Below the pieces are notes generated by a model. It was not told where the DNA came from and did no database searches. It worked only from the letters and a program-made list of their open reading frames with translations. 64,000 nt of DNA from Granulosicoccaceae sp. 1_MG-2023 (lineage in GTDB: Bacteria > Pseudomonadota > Gammaproteobacteria > Granulosicoccales > Granulosicoccaceae). The stretch spans positions 89,471 to 153,470 of the forward strand of contig JAUOPI010000009.1 of NCBI GenBank assembly GCA_030546905.1, given 5' to 3'. Both the position numbers and the translations under genes were made by a program. Positions 26,946 to 36,201 of this stretch are shown piece by piece. Position 1 is the stretch's first letter, and each line of letters begins with the position of its first letter.

Positions 26946-28096
26946 ACCGGCTGCCTCAGCGCACTGCCACAGGCCATCGCCATGCAGGCCGCGGCCTGGG
27001 TATCGGAGAAGGCGCTGGCCTGACTGTGCTGCAAAACACTGAAGGGATTGAACAGGCTGACCGGTTTGCCCAACAGACCGGATAGAAAGTCCGCCGCCCC
27101 CGGCCAGCGCGACATGCGGCCGAGTAACAGAATCTCGTCGATGGCAGCGCCATGCAGTTGCGAATGCACATAGGCGCTGACTTTCTCGACTTCACGGCTC
27201 AGCTCATCGCAAACCGGGGTGACGATTTCCACCACCGCATCACTGATCTGCGAGGGTGAGATCACCCCGTAAACCGGCTCCGGGGCCGTACTTGCCGTAT
27301 CGACCCCGTAGCTTAACAAGAGCCCGGCCGACTCCTCAGCGGTCATTTCCAGCGCTTCGCAAAGCTGCGCAATTACGCGGTTTTCACCAAAACTATACTG
27401 GCGATCGAGTACCAGACGCTGGCCGGAGGTCACCGTCATATAGGATGCCTCAGCACCGACATTAATCGTCAGCACATTGTGTTCAGCAGGAAAACCCTGA
27501 CGACTGGCCAGCAAACGCCGCAGCGCCACCGGGTTGATTTCCAGTGCGCACACATTCAGCCCGGCCTGGCGCAGCACGTCCAGATATTGCATCTGCTCCG
27601 GCAGCCGCGCCACCGCCACAATCGCCTTGCGTATGGCGTTGTTATTACCGGTACGGGTTTGCAGATAGTCGATAACCAGATCGCCCGGATCATCATCAAT
27701 ACGCTGCTGCAGCACATTCATGATGACCTGTTCTTCGCTCAGCTCATCGCTGATGGGGTAGTCGATGGGGAAGACCCTGAGATGGGATTTCGGCGTGCAG
27801 GTCACGATGTCGCGGCCGACAAAGCCGCCGCCCCGGAGCGCGTCCTGGACAAAACGACGCAATGCCGGCTTGTTGGCGAAGAGCGTCTCACGCGCACAGG
27901 GGTAGTCACAAACGCAAGCGGCCAGCAAACCGGCACGGCCGTCCTGCCAGTCCAGTTGTACGGCGCGCATTTGTGCAGAGCCGAAATCCACACCGATATA
28001 ACCCTTCCCCTGCGGCGTCTGTACGGGGCCGGGGTTGCGCCGGCTGAAGCGCGCCAGGCGCGCGCGCATACGATTGCCTACCGCCATCAATTCCAT
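26942..28096 (-). CDS. PilM-like actin-fold ATPase
   Basis: 384 residues, cytoplasmic actin-like ring component that recruits PilN. Motifs: GYIGVDFGSAQMRAVQL (phosphate 1), LTINVGAEASYMTV (phosphate 2) and ILLLGRMSRWPGAADFL (adenosine region). In MSHA systems PilM and PilN functions are spread over MshI and MshM; here they are separate. ATG 28096 has CAGGAAA upstream; the frame to 28246 includes Cys-rich residues and crosses the pilin terminator, so it was rejected. Confidence 0.82.
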   Translation of the reverse strand: MELMAVGNRMRARLARFSRRNPGPVQTPQGKGYIGVDFGSAQMRAVQLDWQDGRAGLLAACVCDYPCARETLFANKPALRRFVQDALRGGGFVGRDIVTCTPKSHLRVFPIDYPISDELSEEQVIMNVLQQRIDDDPGDLVIDYLQTRTGNNNAIRKAIVAVARLPEQMQYLDVLRQAGLNVCALEINPVALRRLLASRQGFPAEHNVLTINVGAEASYMTVTSGQRLVLDRQYSFGENRVIAQLCEALEMTAEESAGLLLSYGVDTASTAPEPVYGVISPSQISDAVVEIVTPVCDELSREVEKVSAYVHSQLHGAAIDEILLLGRMSRWPGAADFLSGLLGKPVSLFNPFSVLQHSQASAFSDTQAAACMAMACGSALRQPV

Positions 28097-28197
28097 GCAA
28101 GCGTTTCCTGATAATCCTTTATCACTCTTCGTAAATAGCGGAAACAGGCCTGCAAACTTTAGATTTCTGTGAACCGCTTCACAGCAGAAACGCGCAC

Positions 28198-28226
28198 AAA
28201 AAAAGGGCTGCCCGCAGGCAACCCTT
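28198..28226 (-). terminator. Terminator after the major pilin gene
   Basis: A 10-bp stem with one mismatch (28203-28212 with 28217-28226, loop CGCA) followed on the minus strand by seven T residues (28204-28198). It lies 37 bases after the pilin stop and inside the cluster, before the PilM-like gene. A leaky terminator here would give extra pilin message relative to assembly proteins. Confidence 0.8.
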
Positions 28227-28263
28227 TTTATCCGAAACACAATCAAGCTATCAGCAGACGGAA

Positions 28264-28764
28264 TCAGCGGTCGTAAAACGTCTCGACATTCGGCATCAAC
28301 TTACCGCTGACCGTATCAAACCACCAACCGCCGGAACCGTCACCGGTTGCGTTCAATGCCCCCGAGGTGTTGATTGTCACAACCGACTTACCGTCAATCG
28401 GATTGGCCGGCATAGACAATTTCTTCAGATACGGACCGTATTTGTTGTCATCACTTTTGGTATCGAATGCGAGCCCGTCATCATCTGTGTAGCGGGTTAA
28501 CTGGGAAACAAACGCGCCTTGGCTGTTCGGTCCGTTGCTGCCATCAGAGTTAGCGCCGGGATACTCACCGTGCTGATGATAATACAGCTCTATGGCTGTG
28601 CGCAGCTCGGCCAAAGTGGAATCCAGCGCCGCTTCTTTTGCATCATCAGTGGAGCTTGAAAATTGCGGAACCGCCACGGAGGCAAGCACCGCGAGGATGA
28701 TGACAACGATCAATAACTCGACCAGAGTGAATCCGGCATTGCCGGCACGTTTGACAGGTTTCAT
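28264..28764 (-). CDS. Major pilin, GspG-like type IV prepilin
   Basis: 166 residues. Class III-type leader MKPVKRAGNAG, cleavage before Phe, mature start FTLVELLIVVIILAVLASVA with Glu5, then a GspG-like alpha-helix (AALDSTLAELRTAIELYYHQHGEYPG). The C-terminal half (DDDGLAFDTKSDDNKYGPYL, NPIDGKSVV) resembles the calcium-binding GspG loop region. No cysteines. ATG 28764 has GGAG upstream; an upstream extension to 28848 has no leader function. It is the only pseudopilin apart from the minor set at 36-39 kb and is followed by its own terminator, so it is the probable major fibre subunit. Confidence 0.85.
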   Translation of the reverse strand: MKPVKRAGNAGFTLVELLIVVIILAVLASVAVPQFSSSTDDAKEAALDSTLAELRTAIELYYHQHGEYPGANSDGSNGPNSQGAFVSQLTRYTDDDGLAFDTKSDDNKYGPYLKKLSMPANPIDGKSVVTINTSGALNATGDGSGGWWFDTVSGKLMPNVETFYDR

Positions 28765-28859
28765 TCGGTAAACTCCATTTACAGTGTTAGCTCCATTGCT
28801 ACAGCTACTATCGACCGCAAAACACCGTGGTTTAAGCGCCAGGTGCATTTTTATACGAA

Positions 28860-29996
28860 TTAGTGCACTGCTTTTGAAAGTTGAAAAATCGGCAGTATTA
28901 ATGAGCTGACCAAGAGGCCGACAAAGCCCCCCATCAGCAGCAACATCAGCGGTTCGGCCAGCTTGGAAATCAGCTCGATTTTCTTGGCCAGTTCGTCCTC
29001 GTAATGGCCTGCCACGCGCTTCATTACCGGGGCAAGATTGCCGGTATCATCGCCGGTGACAATCATCTGCTTGACCAGCTCGGGCAGCATATCCGTCTTG
29101 CTGAAGCCCGAACCTATACCTTCGCCCAATTCCACCCGTCTTGCCGTGTCATCGAGAAAATCCCGGAAATAGCTGTTTTGCACGATCTCCCTGCAGCCGC
29201 GGATGGCATCGAGCACATTCACCCCATGCTCCAGCGACAGAGCCAGAACCCGCAGGGTTTGCAGCAGGTAGTAACGCACAATCACTTCGCGCACCACCGG
29301 CATGGTCAGCTTCAGCCGGTCAATCCGCAGGCGGGTAGCCGGACGCATCAGGACAAAAACGAGCGCGAGTATACCGGCCGCCAGCGCGCCCGGAATCCAG
29401 GCCCAGTGATTGACCATCACGTCGCTGATGGCCATCAGCACTTTGGTACTGGTGGGTAAGCGGTCGTGAATCGACTCAAACAACGGTGCGAACTTGGGAA
29501 ACAACACCAGCATCACAAACGCCACCACGGCCACGGAAAACAACAGCAGAAAAGCCGGATAAAACAATGCGGTCTTGACCGAGTTTCTCAGCTCCACCCG
29601 CTTGCGGTCGGTCTCATACAGCTGCGTCAGCACCTCGGGCAGAAAGCCGCCTTTTTCACCGGCCGAGATCAGGTTCACATAGGTGACATCGAACAGCCCG
29701 CCCGTGCGCGACAGTGCCACGGCGAAACTGCCGCCTTTGTCGATGCCGTCGGCCACGTCCTGGATAATCCGCGCCAGTGGCACAGAGCGGGTGGTGCGCG
29801 CCAATGTCAGCAGACTGCTATGCAAGGGACTGCCGGTTTCGAGCATCAGGGCCAGCTGCTCTGTGAACATCATGCGCTCGACCATGCCGGGCTTGCCGCC
29901 GATCTGAATGGCGTTCAGCCTGGCCAGCCACTCACGCCAGGAGCAGCTTTTGTGAGTCTGTTTGCGCCGACCGAGCGCTGCGGTATCAATCGCCAC
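28860..29996 (-). CDS. GspF/PilC/MshG-like platform protein
   Basis: 378 residues with two T2SSF domains, each a helical bundle plus membrane helix: first about 45-165 (MFTEQLALMLETGSPL), second about 245-370 (YYLLQTLRVLALSLEHGVNVLDAI, GEGIGSGFSKTDMLPELVKQMIVTGDDTGNL). Hydrophobic segments near 145-168, 200-220 and 345-370. It anchors the fibre base in the inner membrane and couples to the ATPase encoded four bases upstream. Confidence 0.88.
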   Translation of the reverse strand: MAIDTAALGRRKQTHKSCSWREWLARLNAIQIGGKPGMVERMMFTEQLALMLETGSPLHSSLLTLARTTRSVPLARIIQDVADGIDKGGSFAVALSRTGGLFDVTYVNLISAGEKGGFLPEVLTQLYETDRKRVELRNSVKTALFYPAFLLLFSVAVVAFVMLVLFPKFAPLFESIHDRLPTSTKVLMAISDVMVNHWAWIPGALAAGILALVFVLMRPATRLRIDRLKLTMPVVREVIVRYYLLQTLRVLALSLEHGVNVLDAIRGCREIVQNSYFRDFLDDTARRVELGEGIGSGFSKTDMLPELVKQMIVTGDDTGNLAPVMKRVAGHYEDELAKKIELISKLAEPLMLLLMGGFVGLLVSSLILPIFQLSKAVH

Positions 29997-30000
29997 AGCC

Positions 30001-32043
30001 CTAGTTCCCCTTCAAGCGCAAGGCTTCTTCAAGCGAGGTACTGCCCTCGAAGGCAGCGCCCAGAGCCGACTCAAACAAGGAGGTGACATTGTTCTGCCTG
30101 AGGTGCTCGTCCAGCTCATCACGCGAAGGACTGCGCGTCATTAACTGCTGGGCGGCGGCGTTGACTTCAAATATCTCGTGTACCGCCATGCGCCCTTTGT
30201 AGCCGGAGTCATAGCAATAACTGCAACCCTTGCCCTTGAACAGCATCCGCGCCTCATCAGACGCAATCCCGTAAGCCTGCAGCGCCTCGGATGAGACCAT
30301 GTGCTGGGTCTTGCATTTCGGGCAAACACGGCGGACCAGACGCTGGCCGATCACACCGACCAAAGCAGAGGACAGCAGGAAAGGCTGTATGCCCATATCC
30401 AGCAAGCGCGTAATCGCGCCTATGGCATCGTTGGTGTGCAGGGTGGAGAGTACCAGATGGCCGGTCAGCGCCGCCTGCACCGCGATCTCGGCGGTTTCCA
30501 CATCGCGGATCTCACCGACCATGACGATATCCGGATCCTGCCGCAGCACGTGTTTAAAGAGTTTCGCAAAACTCAAGCCTATGCCTTCGCGGACCTGATT
30601 CTGGTTAATGACATCGAGCTGATACTCGACCGGGTCCTCGATGGTGACGATGCTTTTCTCAATACTGTTGAGAAAGTTAATCGCCGAGTACAGGGTTGAT
30701 GTTTTACCGCTGCCGGTCGGGCCGGTCACCAGCATCAGGCCGTGGCGGCTTCTGAGCATGCTGCGGAACTGTTCCAGATACGCATCGCTCATACCGATGC
30801 GCTCCAAGGGCATGATCGCTTTTTCTTTATCGAGAACCCGTAATACAACCTTCTCACCGAAGATGCCGGGCAAGGTACTCAGACGCAGGTCAATGACCCG
30901 GCCCTGAGTCATCACCTGAATACGCCCATCCTGCGGCAGACGCCGTTCGGCGATATCCAGCTTGGCCATAACCTTCAGCCGCGAGACCAGGGCCGGATAA
31001 ACATCCTGTGGCGGCGCCATCACCTGATACAGCACGCCGTCGATACGGAAACGGATGCGTGCTTTGCCCCTGCCCGGCTCGACGTGGATATCACTGGCAT
31101 TATCGCGCACCGCACGCTGCACCAGATTGTTGATCAGATTGATCACCGGGCTGGCGCCGGACAGATCGTCGATGGCATCGGGGTCGTTGTCCGAGTGCCC
31201 TTCGAGCAGCATCAGGTCCGAATCCACATCCAGACCGCCGATAAACTCAGCCAGCTCATCGCTTTCCTGTTCGGCCTGACTCAGGCTGTCGAGGATGTTG
31301 TCACGGGTGGCCAGTACCGGGCGGATGGTGCAGCCGGTGACCTCGGCCACGGTATCGAAAACCGGAATGGCCTGAGGATCGGCGGTGGCCAGAAAGATGC
31401 GTTTATTAACACAGAACAGCGGCATCACCTTAAGCGAGCGCGCCTGTTCCTGGGTCAGCAGGCCGACCGAAACGGGATCATACAAGCCGGTGCGGATCTG
31501 CACATGCGGCAAACCATGCTGCCCGGCCAGCACTTCGATCAACTGCGCCTCGGTGACGTACTGATCGTCAATCAGAATATCGCCGAGTTTTTTGCCGGAC
31601 TTGCGTTGTTCGGCGACGGCGTACTCGATCTCCTTGTCGGTGACCAAACCACGCTCAATCAGCAGTTCCCCGAGCTTTTTCCGCTTCAGCATCGCCGAAT
31701 CGGTGTAACGCCGCCCTGATGCGCCTTCACCGCTGTCGCAGTCGATAGCCTCATCAAGACCGGTCAGATGCATGACCTGGCGATTCAGACGACTGAGATT
31801 GACCAGACTCAGCGAACCGCCGATACGCAGCAAGCGGTCCTGGGTTTCCAGCAGCACCTCCAGACACACGCTGTTGACCAATGACACACCGACGAAGTCC
31901 AGCACCAGATTGATGTGGTACTGCTCAATGGCAGTGTCCAGTTGCGCCTCCAGATCACGCACCGCTTCATCGGTATTGAGCGCACCTTCGACCGTCAGAT
32001 GCAGCTCAACTCCGACACGGGACTTGGAAATGGCAAGACTCAT
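30001..32043 (-). CDS. STAS-MshEN-GspE fusion: extension ATPase with built-in regulatory domains
   Basis: 680 residues. Residues about 1-105 form a STAS (anti-sigma-antagonist-like) domain, with Ser58 at the usual phosphorylation position (LVNSVCLEVL). Residues 119-260 hold two MshEN c-di-GMP-binding motifs (KKLGELLIERG...AEQ at 123-146; KKLGDILIDD...AGQ at 152-175). Residues 280-680 are the type II/IV secretion ATPase: Walker A GPTGSGKT at 441-448, Asp box and Walker B DIVMVGEIRD (505-514), His box LSTLHTNDA, and a Zn tetracysteine CPKC (574-577)/CSYC (607-610). PilB/GspE/MshE proteins are normally 500-580 residues and lack STAS. It powers pilin polymerisation. Lies four bases after the EAL gene. 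Confidence 0.87.
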   Translation of the reverse strand: MSLAISKSRVGVELHLTVEGALNTDEAVRDLEAQLDTAIEQYHINLVLDFVGVSLVNSVCLEVLLETQDRLLRIGGSLSLVNLSRLNRQVMHLTGLDEAIDCDSGEGASGRRYTDSAMLKRKKLGELLIERGLVTDKEIEYAVAEQRKSGKKLGDILIDDQYVTEAQLIEVLAGQHGLPHVQIRTGLYDPVSVGLLTQEQARSLKVMPLFCVNKRIFLATADPQAIPVFDTVAEVTGCTIRPVLATRDNILDSLSQAEQESDELAEFIGGLDVDSDLMLLEGHSDNDPDAIDDLSGASPVINLINNLVQRAVRDNASDIHVEPGRGKARIRFRIDGVLYQVMAPPQDVYPALVSRLKVMAKLDIAERRLPQDGRIQVMTQGRVIDLRLSTLPGIFGEKVVLRVLDKEKAIMPLERIGMSDAYLEQFRSMLRSRHGLMLVTGPTGSGKTSTLYSAINFLNSIEKSIVTIEDPVEYQLDVINQNQVREGIGLSFAKLFKHVLRQDPDIVMVGEIRDVETAEIAVQAALTGHLVLSTLHTNDAIGAITRLLDMGIQPFLLSSALVGVIGQRLVRRVCPKCKTQHMVSSEALQAYGIASDEARMLFKGKGCSYCYDSGYKGRMAVHEIFEVNAAAQQLMTRSPSRDELDEHLRQNNVTSLFESALGAAFEGSTSLEEALRLKGN

Positions 32044-32047
32044 GGGG

Positions 32048-34261
32048 CTATCCCGTCAGCCGGTTCAGGCTATCCGGGCATTGTAAACGCCGGTGAAACG
32101 CGGCGATCTGCTCGCGGATCGGCGCCGGCTTGCTCAGCGCATAGCCTTGCGCATAGTCCACACCGAGCCTGCGCAGCTCATTGAGAATAGCGTCGTTCTC
32201 GACAAATTCAGCGACCGTTCTCAGGCCCATGATATGGCCGACGTTATTGATCGACTCGACCATCGCGCGGCTGACCGGGTCATCGGCGATATGCTTGACG
32301 AAGGTGCCGTCAATTTTCAGATAGTCGATCGGCAGATCACGCAGATAACCGAACGAGCTCATACCGGTGCCGAAATCGTCCAGCGAAAAGGTCACGCCGA
32401 TATCACGCAGGGATTGGATCAACCTTGTCGCGGTAGCGAGATTGGAAACCACTGCAGTTTCCGTGATTTCAATATTGATCGACGGGATCAGGGCCGGCGA
32501 ATCCATCAGCAGACGCCGCAGAAAAGCAAAGAAATCATCCGTCACCGATTGCCCCGACATATTAATCGAGAATCGCAGGTTCAGGTCCGGATACTCCTGC
32601 TGCAAGGCGGCCAGCTTCAGCAAGGCATGTTCGAATACCCACTGATCAATACGCGACATCAGATTGTAGATTTCCGCCGCATTAATCAGCTGAAACGGCG
32701 AGCCGACCGTGCCGTCTTCACCACGCAAGCGCAGCAACAGCTCATAGTGCACGGCGTTCGGATCGGCCTTGTCCAGCGGCGTGATTTCCTGTCCGTAGAT
32801 CTCGAAGGCATTCTGATCCAGCGCCGTGCGGATATGCGGCACCCAGTCGATAGCATTGCGCACCGAGGCCACCGCCGGACTGCTGGGGTCGTAAATAAAA
32901 ATACCGCCGGCGCCCTGTTTTTTCGCCACATCACAGGCAATAGTGCCAAGCACCAGCGCTTCGTTGGCGTCGGCAATTTCGTCGTGGAGCTCAACGATGC
33001 CGGCCGAGACCGACACATCAAAAATCTTGCTGCCGTAGCGGAATCCGGTTTCGGACAGGCTGCGGGTGGCCGTGGAGGCCGCCAGCCAGGCGTCGCGGAT
33101 CTCACCGATACGCACCACCCAGGCAAACTTATCCGCTTCCAGGCGTGATAACACCGGCTCGTCCGGACACATCGAGCGCAAATGCAGGGCAAACTGACGC
33201 AACAGCTCATCGCCGGCTTCACGCCCTGCCGTATCATTGATCAGGCGGAACTGATCTATATCCATAATCAGCAGACAGCGCTTGTCACCACGGTCGCGGA
33301 CTTCCTGAATGGCGCTGTTAAGCGGTCCGATCAGCCCTTCCCGGTTAAGCAAGCCTGTCACCGCATCATAGGAGGAACTGGCGATAGCCGCGGCCTGTTC
33401 GGCCAGCACGCGCATCAGACGCAGATCGCTGTTGGTAAAATCCGGCGCATCAGGCAAACGCTGCAACAGCAGATAGCCCAGCACCTCACCGGCACCGGAA
33501 AATACAGGCGTGGCGGCAATCTTGTATTTCAACATGCCGTCCGACATATTGCTGATAAAGTCGGCATCGTTGACGATAAGACTTTCACGCGTGCCCGAGA
33601 GTTTCTCCAGCAGCCGTGCACGCATATAGCGGACCTTCTCTGCGAACTTGGGCGGAAACGCCGGCGCTTCACCGGAGTAGGCTTTCGCATCTATATCCGC
33701 CGATGTGATATAGATGGAGGCCACTTTGATATTCAGATAGCGGATGCAGTTTTCCGCCAGGCTGTGGAGTGCTTTACGGCCGCGGGTAATGTCCTTGATT
33801 TCGACCAGCTCATCGAGACCGTAAAACAGATTCAGCTCTTCATAGCGTGCGGTGAGATCATCGGCCATATCATCGAGTTCATGATTCAGGCTGCTGATAT
33901 CGGCTATCGCCATCAGCGCAACAGCCAATGCCGTCTCGACTTCGCTTCGGCTTTGCGGGGCTTGATACAGGGCTTGCAAATAGTACTCAGAGCCGCTCAG
34001 GCAAACCGGCAGAGTCAGTCTGCCTATGCCTTGCGCCGGGCGGTCGCTGAAAATCGGCGCGTCAGCACTATCGGCGACGGCATTTTGCATTGCCGGTGTT
34101 ACCGCAAGCGCGATACCGGCTTCCTCAGCACTCAAGCCGCAGTGACAAAGACGCTCGCCCTGCCCGTCGTAATATGCAAATCCGGTACGCGTCTGGAAAT
34201 CGCTGTCTATCCGTTGCCGGAATTTACCGGTTTCCAGTTTCATACACACCCCGTTGGTCAT
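32048..34261 (-). CDS. GAF-GGDEF-EAL c-di-GMP phosphodiesterase with degenerate GGDEF
   Basis: 737 residues, no membrane helices. An N-terminal unknown region with a His-Cys pair (LCHCG, 39-42) and a coiled coil (125-150) precedes a GAF-like sensor (about 160-295). The GGDEF domain (300-460) has LEADKF at 374-379 in place of GGDEF, so no cyclase activity is expected. The EAL domain (475-730) keeps Glu507 (as ELL), Asn567, Glu598, Asp628-Asp629 (DDFGTG) and Lys649, the metal-binding and catalytic set, so phosphodiesterase activity is likely. Start overlaps the receiver stop (ATGA at 34261-34258). An ATG at 34243 is an alternative. Confidence 0.87.
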   Translation of the reverse strand: MTNGVCMKLETGKFRQRIDSDFQTRTGFAYYDGQGERLCHCGLSAEEAGIALAVTPAMQNAVADSADAPIFSDRPAQGIGRLTLPVCLSGSEYYLQALYQAPQSRSEVETALAVALMAIADISSLNHELDDMADDLTARYEELNLFYGLDELVEIKDITRGRKALHSLAENCIRYLNIKVASIYITSADIDAKAYSGEAPAFPPKFAEKVRYMRARLLEKLSGTRESLIVNDADFISNMSDGMLKYKIAATPVFSGAGEVLGYLLLQRLPDAPDFTNSDLRLMRVLAEQAAAIASSSYDAVTGLLNREGLIGPLNSAIQEVRDRGDKRCLLIMDIDQFRLINDTAGREAGDELLRQFALHLRSMCPDEPVLSRLEADKFAWVVRIGEIRDAWLAASTATRSLSETGFRYGSKIFDVSVSAGIVELHDEIADANEALVLGTIACDVAKKQGAGGIFIYDPSSPAVASVRNAIDWVPHIRTALDQNAFEIYGQEITPLDKADPNAVHYELLLRLRGEDGTVGSPFQLINAAEIYNLMSRIDQWVFEHALLKLAALQQEYPDLNLRFSINMSGQSVTDDFFAFLRRLLMDSPALIPSINIEITETAVVSNLATATRLIQSLRDIGVTFSLDDFGTGMSSFGYLRDLPIDYLKIDGTFVKHIADDPVSRAMVESINNVGHIMGLRTVAEFVENDAILNELRRLGVDYAQGYALSKPAPIREQIAAFHRRLQCPDSLNRLTG

Positions 34262-34659
34262 CCGGCCAACTCCCCGACATCAGCGGCGCGACTGAAATAT
34301 TCATCTATCAGAACCAGCAGACGGCGCATGCTGACCGGCTTTTCCAGATAAATAGCCTCGCCGAGGTTCTCCGCCCAGCTGCGCAGTGATTCATCCGCCA
34401 CCGCGGTGGAGAGAATCATAAAACCGACCTTGTCCGGCATATCGGCACGGATGGTTTCGCACAGGTCCTTGCCGTTCATGCGCGGCATCTGGTAGTCCGT
34501 CAGCAAGACATCAAAACCACGCGACTGCAACAGGCCCAGGGCCTGCTCGCCGTTTTGTGCAAGCTCGACATCGTAGCCCTGGGCACTCAGCGAACGTTTG
34601 ATGATTCGGGTGATATGCATCTGGTCATCGACGACCAGAATGCTGCGCCGGACACTCAT
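34258..34659 (-). CDS. Single-domain response regulator (CheY-like)
   Basis: 133 residues, one receiver domain only. Acidic pocket Asp11-Asp12, phosphoacceptor Asp55 (LLTDYQMPRMNG), Ser84 and Lys107 (LEKPVS) are all in place, so it should be phosphorylated. It has no output domain and probably acts by protein contact. It sits between the kinase (four-base overlap, ATGA) and the EAL protein (four-base overlap), which are its likely donor and partner. Shine-Dalgarno GGAGG lies just before the start. Confidence 0.9.
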   Translation of the reverse strand: MSVRRSILVVDDQMHITRIIKRSLSAQGYDVELAQNGEQALGLLQSRGFDVLLTDYQMPRMNGKDLCETIRADMPDKVGFMILSTAVADESLRSWAENLGEAIYLEKPVSMRRLLVLIDEYFSRAADVGELAG

Positions 34660-36131
34660 GCGGCCTCCTGCAAAGGTACGCTCATTCGTTTGAGCCTGAT
34701 GGTAAAAGTACTGCCGCGGCCTTTTTCGCTTTCAAGGCTGATCGTGCCATTGTGCAGTTCAATAATTTCGCGCACCAGACTCAGCCCCAAACCGTGTCCG
34801 GAACGTTCACGCACATTGCTGTCCTCGCTGCGGAAGAACTTGTCGAACACATGTGCGCGCTCACTTTCATCTATGCCAAGCCCTGTGTCTTCGACGGTCA
34901 GGATCATATGAGCATCACTTTCGTTCAGATACACGCGTACCTCGCCGCCGGGCTTGTTGTATTTGATGGCATTTGAAAGCAGGTTGTTAATGGCTACCCG
35001 GAGCAAATCCTTGTCCAGATAACTGGCTTCCATGCTGTCGGGCAAATGCCGCTGTATAACGACGTGCTGATCGGCCGCCATCGCTTCCAGATTATCGATG
35101 GCGTTGTTAATCAGATCCGTGATTTTGGTGAGCTTGCGGTTGATCGCCAGGCTACCGGTTTCGATACGGGTGATATTGAGCATATTGCGCACAAGCTCGC
35201 CGACATGATCGACTTCTTGCTGGATAAAGTTGGCCGCTTCGACCCGCATACTGTCGTCCTCACCGTCTTCACCGAGCAACAGCTCGGCCTGCAGCCCGAT
35301 CGCATGCAGCGGCGTTTTCAGTTCGTGCGCCAGGGCCGTGGCAAATTCGTCGCGGGCGGCCTGCGCGTTGACCTCGGCGGTCACATCAGAAAATACAATC
35401 AGGGTGTTGTTAATCACCCCTTCATCACGTGCGGAAAACATCGGCAAGGCTGTGGCGGACAGAAAAGCCCCCGGTTTACCCGGCGGATCACGGTCCAGCG
35501 GTGCACGCTCGGCGCGCCGCGCCAGCGAGCCGCAGAAACGGTTCAGAAACGCCGCCAGCTCATCACGTTCACACCAGTCTTGCGGGCGCTTCCCCAACAC
35601 CTCTGCCGGTTGCAGGCGATACCAGCGCAGAAACTGCTGATTGGCAAAGGTGACCTTGCCGGTGGATTCCAGCACCAGCACGCCTTCGGGCATGGAGCGC
35701 AGAATCGATTCCGCATTGGATTTTTGATAGGCCAACACACGTGTACTGCTGGTGAGCACTTTCTTCTGTTCTGTGAGCTTGTGCAAATGTCCCTTGAGGC
35801 GCGCCACGGCCACGCTCTGCTGCGCCTCATCCTGCAGGGCCTGTGCGGGAATCCCGGTCAGGGACGCCACACCGGCGACCAGTGCCGGCGCTTTTTGCGG
35901 CCCGGACACAGCGGTCCGGCGCAGCCCGCTCAGGGCCATGAGCATCACTACCGGCGACAGCAGGCAAAGGAACGCGGACAGCGCCGGCGCCGGAGTCAGG
36001 CCTGTGCTGAACAGCTGCCAGACCAGCACCACGCCGCCCAGCGCGCTGCACAAAGCAGCGACAAGCAGCAACGCCATTGAGTTCTTCGCCGGAGGCGTGC
36101 TGGCCCTGCCCTGCGAATATTTTGCAACCAT
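34656..36131 (-). CDS. Membrane sensor histidine kinase with PAS domain
   Basis: 491 residues. Two transmembrane helices near 19-43 and 48-68 with almost no periplasmic loop, a coiled coil (about 100-130), a PAS domain (about 135-245; SMPEGVLVLESTGKVTFANQQFLRWY), HisKA with phospho-acceptor His269 (LAHELKTPLH), and HATPase with N-box NLLSNAIKY, G1 DTGLGIDE, F-box FDKFF and G2 GHGLGLSL. It should phosphorylate the receiver encoded next. The lack of a periplasmic sensor suggests that it senses membrane or cytoplasmic signals. Preceded by a 108-base gap, the largest between genes of the upstream half of the cluster. Confidence 0.88.
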   Translation of the reverse strand: MVAKYSQGRASTPPAKNSMALLLVAALCSALGGVVLVWQLFSTGLTPAPALSAFLCLLSPVVMLMALSGLRRTAVSGPQKAPALVAGVASLTGIPAQALQDEAQQSVAVARLKGHLHKLTEQKKVLTSSTRVLAYQKSNAESILRSMPEGVLVLESTGKVTFANQQFLRWYRLQPAEVLGKRPQDWCERDELAAFLNRFCGSLARRAERAPLDRDPPGKPGAFLSATALPMFSARDEGVINNTLIVFSDVTAEVNAQAARDEFATALAHELKTPLHAIGLQAELLLGEDGEDDSMRVEAANFIQQEVDHVGELVRNMLNITRIETGSLAINRKLTKITDLINNAIDNLEAMAADQHVVIQRHLPDSMEASYLDKDLLRVAINNLLSNAIKYNKPGGEVRVYLNESDAHMILTVEDTGLGIDESERAHVFDKFFRSEDSNVRERSGHGLGLSLVREIIELHNGTISLESEKGRGSTFTIRLKRMSVPLQEAA

Positions 36132-36187
36132 GTCACAATTCCATGTGAAATTAAGGTAATTCCTTTGACCTTTTTCGGCTGTTTACT

Positions 36188-36201
36188 GCGTAACTTTACG
36201 C
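36188..36201. promoter_or_regulatory. Inverted repeat ahead of the kinase gene
   Basis: GCGTAACTTTACGC: two perfect 6-base arms around CT, 57 bases upstream of the kinase start, in the gap between the minor pseudopilin genes and the signalling genes. A second inverted repeat, TCACA-N6-TGTGA at 36133-36148, directly precedes the start codon. Either may mark an internal promoter or operator; the half-site order is opposite to that of a CRP site. Confidence 0.4.

Noticed and set aside
36133..36148. TCACA-N6-TGTGA as a CRP site
   Set aside because: The half-sites are in the reverse order of the CRP consensus TGTGA-N6-TCACA on both strands.
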